DNA of 14,868 nt from WTAW01 sp964540205 (GTDB lineage Bacteria; Acidobacteriota; Aminicenantia; Aminicenantales; Aminicenantaceae), in the NCBI GenBank assembly GCA_964540205.1, contig CAZIMJ010000198.1, forward strand, positions 1-14,868, written 5' to 3'. Below, in pieces: positions 1-6,207 of this stretch (its first letter is position 1; each line of letters starts with the position of its first letter). Made by a program: the position numbers and the translations under genes. The notes beneath the pieces were generated by a model. The model saw only the letters and a list, made by a program, of their open reading frames with translations, had not been told where the DNA came from and searched no databases.

Positions 1-91
1 TTTTTTGTATACGTATAATTCTTTTGTAGATGTATAGCGCAGGACGCAAATTTAAAAAGAGATATATCCAAGCTAAAAAAACTTGAAGATT

Positions 92-127
92 AACTAAACT
101 ATTAGTTGACAAACTAAAGGATTAGTT
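92..127 (+). promoter_or_regulatory. Two tandem BlaI-type operator dyads
   Basis: Two identical inverted repeats of the form AACTAA-N4-TTAGTT lie at 92-107 and 112-127, with dyad centres exactly 20 bp apart, about two helical turns, so two repressor dimers could bind the same DNA face. The left dyad overlaps the first base pairs of the -35 box and the right dyad fills the -35/-10 spacer. The adjacent gene encodes a BlaI/MecI-family repressor, and that family binds short dyads at its own promoter, so autoregulation is the natural reading. The dyads are seen directly; binding is inferred. Confidence 0.8.
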
Positions 128-134
128 GTATATT
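106..134 (+). promoter_or_regulatory. Sigma-70-type promoter of the BlaI/M56 operon
   Basis: A perfect -35 TTGACA at 106-111 is followed by a 17-bp spacer and a -10 TATATT at 129-134, one mismatch from consensus. The predicted transcription start, about seven bases past the -10, falls at roughly 140-142, only two to four bases before the ATG at 144. No Shine-Dalgarno sequence lies in the usual window, so the mRNA is probably leaderless or nearly so. An operator dyad occupies the spacer, which would make repression by direct occlusion of RNA polymerase efficient. Confidence 0.75.
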
Positions 135-143
135 GAGACTACA

Positions 144-530
144 ATGAAACAACTCACAAAAGCCGAAGAACAGATCATGCACATATTATGGGACATAGAG
201 AGGGGTTTCGTGAAGGATATCATCGAACATCTTCCCGACCCTAAGCCTGCCTATAACACGGTCTCGACCATCGTCAGGATCCTGGAAAAAAAAGGATTTG
301 TCGCACACAGACCCTACGGAAATTCCCACGAATACTTTCCAACGTTAAAGAAAGAAGATTACACAAAAGCCTATTTAAAGAGTTTTGTCAGCAACTATTT
401 CAGCGATTCTTATTCAGAAATGGTCTCCTTCTTCACTAAAGACAAAAAAATGAGTCTCAAAGAATTGGAGGAGATCAAGAAAATGATCATTGAAGAGATC
501 AAAAAACAAAAAAGGGACGAAAATGAGTGA
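144..530 (+). CDS. BlaI/MecI/CopY-family transcriptional repressor
   Basis: This 128-residue winged-helix repressor has the family's usual length. The N-terminal ~75 residues form the DNA-binding domain, with the family hallmark segments LTKAEEQIMHILW, PAYNTVSTIVRILEKKGF and a wing around HRPYGNSHEYFP. The C-terminal ~50 residues (SNYFSDSYSEMVSFF onward) are the helical dimerisation region, where BlaI and MecI are cleaved by their partner protease. I chose the ATG at 144 because the upstream in-frame TTG at 126 lies inside the promoter spacer. The end overlaps the start of the M56 protease gene by 8 bases, so the two are translationally coupled. By family analogy it represses its own operon through the dyads at 92-127 and is inactivated when the M56 partner is activated. 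The inducing signal is unknown. The wording is close to Bacteroidota BlaI proteins as I recall them. Confidence 0.93.
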   Translation: MKQLTKAEEQIMHILWDIERGFVKDIIEHLPDPKPAYNTVSTIVRILEKKGFVAHRPYGNSHEYFPTLKKEDYTKAYLKSFVSNYFSDSYSEMVSFFTKDKKMSLKELEEIKKMIIEEIKKQKRDENE

Positions 531-1989
531 TTCACTTCAATATCTTTTAGAATCCGGGGGATGCCTGGCAATTTTCTATCTGATCTATTGGACATTCCTC
601 AAAAAAGAAACCTTTTTCGAATTTAATCGATTTTTCTTGATGTTATCCATCCCATTATCCTTTGTTATCCCACTGCTCAACATCACCTCACCCATCAGGA
701 CAAGCGCTGCTTTCGAAGAGTCCTATATGGCCGGTTCTACAACCGGGACTCAAGGTCAACTCTTCAGCTTCTCCGATATTCTCTGGTTTTCTTTTCTTAT
801 TGGCGCTGCTTTTTTCCTATTACGTTTTGTGCTTCGATTGACACAGATCCTGCTCTTGGTCAGGAAATACGGATACCATGTTTATGATGGCGTAAAAGTG
901 GTTGTCACCGACGCCGAAACAGCTCCTTTTTCATTCTTTAATTTCCTGTTTATCAGCAACTCCGACATCACGGATCATGGATTCGAGAGGATCCTCACCC
1001 ATGAGTTGACGCATATCCAACAATATCATTCTATAGATCTGCTTTTAATGGAATTGCTAACCATATTTCAATGGTTCAATCCTTTTGTATGGCCATACAA
1101 AAAATCACTGAAGGAGACACATGAGTACCTGGCCGATCACGCAGTCATTGCGCAGGGCTGCAGCAGGGCCAAGTATCAACTGCTAATCTTTGAGCAGCAT
1201 GTGGGGCTAAACATGTTTGAATTCACGAACAATTTTAGCCAGTCGCTAATCAAAAGGAGGATAACCATGATGGCGAAAATCAAATCCAACGGAATGGCAA
1301 AACTCAAAATACTGCTAATCTTTCCTGTAATTGCCCTTCTTGTGCTGCCTTTTGCAGAATCGAAGCCAGTGCCCACAAAACCCCTGGATGAGGCGGTAAT
1401 CGCCCAGCCTGACACTCACACCCCGCCCCAATCCCAAGATCAGAAAGCCGACGAGGCTGCCAAGAAGAAAGAGCTGGAGAAACAGCATAAGGCCCAAGAG
1501 ATTCTGGAAAAAGAAGCGAAGCTGAAAGCGATGTACAAGGAAACAGATGACCCCGAGAAGAAAGAGAAGATCAAAGTCGAGCTCGTAAAGATTGCCAAGT
1601 GGAAAGAGAACAACGGCATTGTCAAAGTGAAGAAGAAAGACGGAGAGATATCTTACAAAAAGTACGAAGAGGTTGTTAAAGAGCTGAAAGCTGCCTACGA
1701 AAAGACAGACGACCCCGAAAAGAAAAAGAAGATCGAGCAGAAACTCGCCCAATTTGAGGAGACATACGCAGTAAAGAAAGCCAAAAAAGCAGAACATGCG
1801 GAGAATGGAGAGCTCTCAGAACTCGAAGCGAAATACAGAGACATCGAGATGATGCAAAAAGAGCTTAAAGCCAAGTACGAAAAGACAGACGATCCTGAAT
1901 TGAAAAAGAAGATCAAGGAAAACCACGTCGCCTTGGAAAAAGAAAAGGAATTGATCAAGAAAAAAGCCGAACAAATCAAAGGAAATTAA
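523..1989 (+). CDS. M56-family (BlaR1-like) membrane metalloprotease with charged repeat tail
   Basis: This is a 488-residue integral membrane zinc protease of peptidase family M56, the sensor/protease partner of BlaI-type repressors. Hydrophobic segments lie near residues 8-25, 36-54, 83-103 and 261-280. The zinc site is visible as HELTH (H160, E161, H164), with a downstream HEYLAD in which E201 is the likely third ligand. The segment FQWFNPFVWPYKKSLKETHEYLAD is typical of the family. After the last membrane helix, classical BlaR1 has a penicillin-binding sensor domain. Here there is instead a ~200-residue Lys/Glu-rich, probably coiled-coil region with three copies of a LKAxYxxTDDPExKxKI motif near residues 334, 388 and 448. 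No SxxK acylation motif is apparent, so it is unlikely to sense beta-lactams the way BlaR1 does. The ATG at 523 overlaps the repressor stop; an in-frame TTG at 490 is less likely. Transcription ends at the hairpin at 2067. Confidence 0.9.
   Translation: MSDSLQYLLESGGCLAIFYLIYWTFLKKETFFEFNRFFLMLSIPLSFVIPLLNITSPIRTSAAFEESYMAGSTTGTQGQLFSFSDILWFSFLIGAAFFLLRFVLRLTQILLLVRKYGYHVYDGVKVVVTDAETAPFSFFNFLFISNSDITDHGFERILTHELTHIQQYHSIDLLLMELLTIFQWFNPFVWPYKKSLKETHEYLADHAVIAQGCSRAKYQLLIFEQHVGLNMFEFTNNFSQSLIKRRITMMAKIKSNGMAKLKILLIFPVIALLVLPFAESKPVPTKPLDEAVIAQPDTHTPPQSQDQKADEAAKKKELEKQHKAQEILEKEAKLKAMYKETDDPEKKEKIKVELVKIAKWKENNGIVKVKKKDGEISYKKYEEVVKELKAAYEKTDDPEKKKKIEQKLAQFEETYAVKKAKKAEHAENGELSELEAKYRDIEMMQKELKAKYEKTDDPELKKKIKENHVALEKEKELIKKKAEQIKGN
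1522..1914 (+). repeat. Three-copy TDDPEKK repeat inside the M56 tail
   Basis: Copies at 1522-1572, 1684-1734 and 1864-1914 encode near-identical 17-residue units: Leu-Lys-Ala, one variable residue, Tyr, then a TDDPE core and a Lys-rich end closing in Ile. They are spaced by 162 and 180 bases (54 and 60 residues), so each repeat is about 55-60 residues with a conserved core. The DNA of copies two and three is especially alike, suggesting internal duplication. The function is unknown; it may form a periplasmic or cytoplasmic coiled coil. Confidence 0.85.
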
Positions 1990-2066
1990 GTCCAAACATC
2001 GTCCGAATCACTCAAAAGGATTGAGGACTGCAATAGGCTAAACCCTTAGGTGTGGCCGAGATCCTT

Positions 2067-2107
2067 AGGGGAGCCGAGGCCAAAAAAGCCCGGCTCCCCT
2101 ATTTTTT
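2067..2107 (+). terminator. Rho-independent terminator of the BlaI/M56 operon
   Basis: A perfect 10-bp GC-rich stem pairs AGGGGAGCCG at 2067-2076 with CGGCTCCCCT at 2091-2100. It extends through a bulged A into GGC/GCC around an A-rich loop and is followed at once by a run of six T at 2102-2107. It lies 78 bases past the M56 stop. The same T-run, read on the minus strand, encodes the last two lysines of the phoX remnant, whose stop codon sits in the base of the stem. There is no T-run on the minus-strand side, so it should terminate only plus-strand transcription well. Confidence 0.9.
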
Positions 2108-2682
2108 CCATGGGCCGGCTATGGCAAAAGTCAACCCCGACTTCAGGTTGTTCACGAACATTGTCGTCTCATCCGGAGAAAAACAGACGCCAGTTAGCTC
2201 AGATGCTGGCTGATGAGTTTTTTCTTCTTGGTATTATAAACAAGTGTAGTCACTGATCCTAATAAAGGATTTCCCTCAGGATCAAAGTCGTAGATCAATT
2301 CCTTATCCAGTTTCTCCCAGAGTTTATTTTTGCCTTTAAATGGTCCCACCCAATCGGGATTTCCAAAACGGACTTCATGGTTGCGGAGAATGATCGTCAG
2401 TCCATCAGGACCTGGAAAAGTTGCCATCCCATCCGCAAGATAGGGCACATAAAAACCATCATCCATCTTGTCCCCACCTTTGGAAATCACTTTATAGGAA
2501 AAATCCTTAGGCAGGTCGAGGACTTTCTTCCTGTCTTTCCTTAATGGTCCAAAGCCAAGCGGGACAGAATTTTTGTTCGTAAAAGAATAGGTCTTATCTT
2601 CATAGGTGGCACAACAGGATACAACGAGAGTGCCTGCAGAAAGAATTGATTTTTTCAGGAACTCCCGGCGGGATATATTCAT
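2099..2682 (-). pseudogene. phoX-like (DUF839) gene with internal deletion and frameshift
   Basis: The intact part, 2194-2682, encodes 162 residues: a Tat-type N-terminus (SRREFLKK) running into VVSCC, which could be a lipobox, then the N-terminal region of a PhoX/DUF839 protein (for example LPKDFSYKVIS, TIILRNHEVR, GSVTTLVYNTK), ending at a stop in 2194-2196. Another frame from about 2206 to the stop at 2099-2101 encodes ASELTGVCFSPDETTMFV and ends in LTFAIAGPWKK, which matches the usual C-terminal end of this family. So both ends of the gene are present and the middle, probably a few hundred residues including the metal-binding and catalytic residues, is missing. PhoX enzymes are calcium/iron-dependent phosphatases exported by Tat. 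This copy cannot be active. The start ATG at 2680 is preceded by a weak GGAAGAGAG site. A promoter and a palindrome are still recognisable upstream. Confidence 0.85.
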
Positions 2683-2730
2683 TTTTAACTCTCTTCCAAT
2701 CCTACATCAAAAATAAAGGATTATGTCTTT

Positions 2731-2759
2731 TTTATAGCATAGAAATTGATGACATTCAA
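2731..2759 (-). promoter_or_regulatory. Candidate promoter of the phoX remnant
   Basis: On the minus strand, TTGAAT (plus coordinates 2754-2759) and TATAAA (2731-2736) are separated by exactly 17 bp and lie about 50 bp upstream of the phoX start. Both boxes are good sigma-70 matches. The -35 lies inside the palindrome at 2750-2766. Confidence 0.55.
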
Positions 2760-2766
2760 AATGTCA
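2750..2766. promoter_or_regulatory. 17-bp palindrome over the phoX -35 box
   Basis: TGACATT at 2750-2756 and AATGTCA at 2760-2766 form a perfect 7-bp inverted repeat around a 3-bp centre. It covers the -35 box of the minus-strand promoter, as a repressor operator would. It could also act on the plus-strand DUF481 gene 180 bp away. No cognate regulator is identifiable in the window, and it does not look like a Pho box to me. Confidence 0.45.
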
Positions 2767-2948
2767 CAAAGCAACTTCACGATAATGAATATGATACAAT
2801 GAGGGGATTCTAGGAATAATTACTTATGTATGATTTCAGATTTTCCAAATTAACAAATCCAATCTTCGATTGAATCAAAGCCAATTGCTCAATAAAATAC
2901 TAATTAAATGATCAATATTATAAAGCCGATTGAAGGGATCAAAACAAA

Positions 2949-3689
2949 ATGAAAAAGAGCGTTTTTATTTTTTTGGGCGTCATTCTCTGTCTTTTCACAA
3001 TGGTTTATGCCCAGGAAGAGGAAAAGGCATCAGAGGGCTGGATTGGAGATGTCTCATTGGGGATCGCATTGGCAAGAGGCAATTCCAACACAACTAATAT
3101 ATCATTGAGTTTTTCTGCAGAGAAACCTTTATCGAAAAACTTGGAATGGGCCAATAGAGGTAGCTACCTGCTAGGGCGAACTGCCAACACAAAGAACGCT
3201 GAAATCCTAGAAATCACAAGCACAGCAAAATGGACACACTTTGAAGATTTTTTTCCACAGATTAAAATCACCGCTTTACAAGACAAGTTCAAGAATTACA
3301 ATTACAGAATTGTTCCTCATCTGGGAATAGGTTATAGGATCATTCAATCAGATAAGGCCGAATTCTCTCTGATGAGCGGTATTTCGGGAGTGTTCACAAA
3401 GTTTGAAGACACTGGAGAAAAGGACTATTTCACTGGCCCAATGATGGGAAACGAATTTGTTTGGAAGATCTCCCCCACCGCAGAAATCGTTCAGAACTTC
3501 GAATTGTTTTCTGATTTTTCTGGTTTGAATAATTACTTCGCCCAGCTCGAAATGAGTGTATCGGCAGCGATCGCCAACGGATGGGCTCTTAAAATATCCA
3601 TGATAGATAAATACGAAAACCTTCCCATCGGTGAAGAAATAGCCAAGAACGATATAATATTTTTGACAAATCTCTCGTGGAAATTCTGA
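2949..3689 (+). CDS. DUF481 (YdiY-like) outer-membrane beta-barrel protein
   Basis: The product is 246 residues. A Sec signal peptide covers residues 1-21, with a likely cut after VYA and before QEEEK. The rest is an alternating-strand protein with the DUF481 look: a WIGDVSLGIALARGNSNTTNIS opening, regular aromatic residues every second position, GIGYRI and FTGPMMGNEF segments, and a C-terminal phenylalanine (LSWKF), the usual outer-membrane barrel insertion signal. Members of this family (E. coli YdiY, salt-induced outer-membrane proteins) have no firm biochemical role. An AAGGGA site lies about 10 bases before the ATG. The octahaem cytochrome start lies 47 bases downstream, so the two may be co-transcribed. 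A convincing promoter is not visible; TATTATAAA around 2916-2924 could be a -10. Confidence 0.85.
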   Translation: MKKSVFIFLGVILCLFTMVYAQEEEKASEGWIGDVSLGIALARGNSNTTNISLSFSAEKPLSKNLEWANRGSYLLGRTANTKNAEILEITSTAKWTHFEDFFPQIKITALQDKFKNYNYRIVPHLGIGYRIIQSDKAEFSLMSGISGVFTKFEDTGEKDYFTGPMMGNEFVWKISPTAEIVQNFELFSDFSGLNNYFAQLEMSVSAAIANGWALKISMIDKYENLPIGEEIAKNDIIFLTNLSWKF

Positions 3690-3736
3690 GCCCAGATGCC
3701 TTAAGATTTTTAGAAATATTTTCTTTTTTTGATCTA

Positions 3737-6121
3737 ATGAAATATAGAGTTTTGTTTCTCCCAGTCGCTATAGCGGGGGTACTTCTAGCAATCTTCATGA
3801 ATATTTCTTGTAAAAGAAACACGGAAGGCAATATTCAAGAAACGCAGCCGGTATTTAGGGGAGAAGAATTCGTAGGATCGGGAAGCTGCAGGGAGTGTCA
3901 TGAGAAATTCTACCAGCTTTGGGCAACGTCACACCACGGTTTGGCAATGCAGCTGTACACAGCAGAACTGGGGCGAATGCAGCTCACACCACAAACAACT
4001 GGTATCGACATCAACGGATACAGCTACTCCTATGAAGTGAAGGATGATTCAGGATGGCTGTGTGAGATTGGACCTGAAGGAGAACAAAATCACAGGATCA
4101 CATATGCCTTGGGGGGGAAAAATGTGTTTTACTTTACGACTTCTATGGAAAAAGGTCGGTTACAGATACTTCCTGTGGCCTACGATGTGAGAAGACAAGA
4201 ATGGTTCGACACCGCTCTAAGCGGCGTGCGCCATTTTTCAGATATGCCCGATGACCCACTTCACTGGACAGACAGCGCTTATACATTCAACACATCATGC
4301 CACGGCTGCCATGTAAGCCAGGTTGAAAAAAATTACGACTTAAAGACCGACACTTATCACACCACATGGTTCGAGCCGGGAATCAACTGCGAAACGTGTC
4401 ACGGCCCCGGATCTGAACACATTCGTATATGTGAAGAGACCCCTGAAGGCCAAGTGCCAGATGACCTTAAACTCGTCGTTGTCACACAAAAAAATGGATA
4501 CACCGCCCACCAGACAGATACGACCTGTGTGCCCTGTCACGCTAAAATGATTCCACTCACAGAAACATTCCAACCTGGCGAGCTTTATTTCAACCATTTC
4601 GATCTCATTACACTGGAGAACCCCGATTATTATCCGGATGGGAGAGACTTAGGAGAGAACTACACCTATACCCTGTGGATGATGAGCCCTTGCGTTAAGT
4701 CAGGTAAGCTCGATTGCCTGCACTGTCACACATCCAGCGGGCGTTTTCGCCACAAGGCTGTCCCCAACAACTCATGCCTTCCCTGTCATGAAGAGCGTGT
4801 AAAAAATGTCGACACTCATTCCCACCATGAGAAATCCAGTAAGGGAAGCGAGTGCATCTCCTGCCATATGCCACAAACCGAGTTTGCCCGTATGCTCCGC
4901 AGCGACCACTCAATGCTGCCACCAACGCCAGCAACATCCATCTCCTATAATTCTCAAAATGCATGCAATATCTGCCACGTTGATCAAGACGCAGCCTGGG
5001 CAGACCGATGGGTTCGTAAGTGGCACAAAGACGACTATCAGAAGCCTGTGCTCTACCGCGCTGGTCTTATCGGTTCTGCCCGAAAAAAAAACTGGGCCCG
5101 ATTACCTGAAATGCTCGCCTATATCAAACGTCCCGATCGAAATGAGGTGTACGCCAACTCTTTGATTCGATTGTTGAGTGCTTGCCAATCTGCGGAAAAA
5201 TGGCCTGTAATCATTCAATCCCTGAGGGATCCATCGCCTCTCGTGCGCAGCAGCGCAGCCAGTGCGATGGTCGGACATTATGCTCCGAAAGCTATTGAGG
5301 CACTGCTTGAGGCTATAAATGATAAATATCGATTGGTGCGGATCCGTGCCGCATCGGCCCTTGCGGGTTTTTCTTGGGAGAATCTTCCTCTGCATGCCCG
5401 CGAGGACCTCGAGGCAGCCTCTGATGAGTTTGAAAGGTCTATGAAAAGCCGCCCAGACGATTTTTTCTCCCATTACAACTTGGGTAATTATTACATGGAG
5501 CGCGGAGAAACTAAAAAAGCAATTACATCATATAAATTTGCATTGAAGTTTCGACCGGAAGGCGTGATCGCTCTTGTTAATACCTCGATCGCCTATGCTC
5601 GACTCGGAAAAAATGATGAAGCTGAGGAATTTCTTCGCCGAGCACTCAGAATCAACCCAGAAAATGCTACCGCAAACTTTAACATGGGATTACTGATGGC
5701 CGAGATAACCAAACCACAGGCAGCAAAGAAATATCTACATGCTGCCTTTACTACAGATCCCAACATGGCCGAAGCTGCATACAATCTTAGTGTGCTGTAT
5801 GTCCATGAAAACATCGACGAGGCCATCAAGTGGAGTCAAAAGGCAGCCGAGTTGCGTCCCTATTTGCCAAAATATGCCTATACTTATGCTTTTTATCTGT
5901 ATCAGAGAGGACAGTCAGAGAGTGCTGTCAAGGTTTTATTGGGAATCATCGAAGGCCACTCCTTTTATATGGATGCCTATCTGCTCTTGGGTGATATTTA
6001 TGAAAAGCAAGAGAAACTCAAGGAGGCAGAGGCCATATACAGCAAAGCCTTGGATACAGAATTCCTTAATCCACAGGTGAGGCAAACTTTCGAAGCTAGA
6101 CTTCATATTTTAAAGAGATGA
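3737..6121 (+). CDS. Octahaem c-type cytochrome with HEAT-like and TPR domains
   Basis: The 794-residue product starts with a signal peptide or lipid-anchor sequence (residues 4-25, with NISC resembling a weak lipobox), so it should be periplasmic or membrane-tethered. Eight CXXCH haem sites begin at C51, C188, C218, C264, C327, C347, C373 and C410. The first region (SCRECHEKFYQLW, then SHHG) looks like the cytochrome c554-type multihaem fold. Residues ~450-570 are HEAT-like helices (for example SPLVRSSAASAM and LVRIRAASALAG). From ~575 to the end come about five or six tetratricopeptide repeats (SHYNLGNYYMERGETKKAI, TANFNMGLLMAE, AYLLLGDIYEK). It probably moves electrons in the periplasm while the repeats bind a partner; the redox partner is unknown. 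I prefer the ATG at 3737 because it gives a clean signal peptide. An in-frame GTG at 3677 overlapping the DUF481 stop is possible. No good ribosome site precedes either. Confidence 0.88.
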   Translation: MKYRVLFLPVAIAGVLLAIFMNISCKRNTEGNIQETQPVFRGEEFVGSGSCRECHEKFYQLWATSHHGLAMQLYTAELGRMQLTPQTTGIDINGYSYSYEVKDDSGWLCEIGPEGEQNHRITYALGGKNVFYFTTSMEKGRLQILPVAYDVRRQEWFDTALSGVRHFSDMPDDPLHWTDSAYTFNTSCHGCHVSQVEKNYDLKTDTYHTTWFEPGINCETCHGPGSEHIRICEETPEGQVPDDLKLVVVTQKNGYTAHQTDTTCVPCHAKMIPLTETFQPGELYFNHFDLITLENPDYYPDGRDLGENYTYTLWMMSPCVKSGKLDCLHCHTSSGRFRHKAVPNNSCLPCHEERVKNVDTHSHHEKSSKGSECISCHMPQTEFARMLRSDHSMLPPTPATSISYNSQNACNICHVDQDAAWADRWVRKWHKDDYQKPVLYRAGLIGSARKKNWARLPEMLAYIKRPDRNEVYANSLIRLLSACQSAEKWPVIIQSLRDPSPLVRSSAASAMVGHYAPKAIEALLEAINDKYRLVRIRAASALAGFSWENLPLHAREDLEAASDEFERSMKSRPDDFFSHYNLGNYYMERGETKKAITSYKFALKFRPEGVIALVNTSIAYARLGKNDEAEEFLRRALRINPENATANFNMGLLMAEITKPQAAKKYLHAAFTTDPNMAEAAYNLSVLYVHENIDEAIKWSQKAAELRPYLPKYAYTYAFYLYQRGQSESAVKVLLGIIEGHSFYMDAYLLLGDIYEKQEKLKEAEAIYSKALDTEFLNPQVRQTFEARLHILKR

Positions 6122-6173
6122 TTGGCTAGGAGTTTTAAGCCAATTCCTAAAAAAACCGTAAAAGGGTCTTTAC
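6121..6173. terminator. Possible weak terminators between convergent genes
   Basis: Just past the cytochrome stop, ATTGGCT (6121-6127) pairs with AGCCAAT (6138-6144) around a 10-base loop, but no T-run follows on the plus strand. On the minus strand, a weak GTAAA/TTTAC hairpin (6158-6173) is followed by GG and seven T (complement of the A-run at 6149-6155), which could end transcription of the serine hydrolase gene. Both are modest; their position between two convergent genes is the main support. Confidence 0.35.
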
Positions 6174-6207
6174 TCTTGTTAATTGTTTAGATGCGATTCT
6201 ATTCAAG

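Noticed and set aside
8..17. Perfect 10-bp palindrome TATACGTATA near the left edge
   Set aside because: It is AT-rich, common by chance, not placed relative to any promoter, and the upstream context is missing.
126..143. TTG at 126 as start of the BlaI-type repressor
   Set aside because: It lies within the promoter spacer, upstream of the predicted transcription start.
1315..1979. Long open frames on the minus strand opposite the M56 tail
   Set aside because: They are antisense shadows of the Lys/Glu-rich repeat region, giving Leu/Phe/Ser-rich low-complexity products without ribosome sites.
2050..2256. Plus-strand 68-codon frame after the M56 gene
   Set aside because: It runs through the terminator hairpin and antisense to the phoX remnant.
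4340..5829. Minus-strand and alternative-frame open frames in the octahaem cytochrome gene
   Set aside because: The plus-strand frame has eight haem sites, HEAT-like helices and TPRs across the whole stretch, so the others are shadows.
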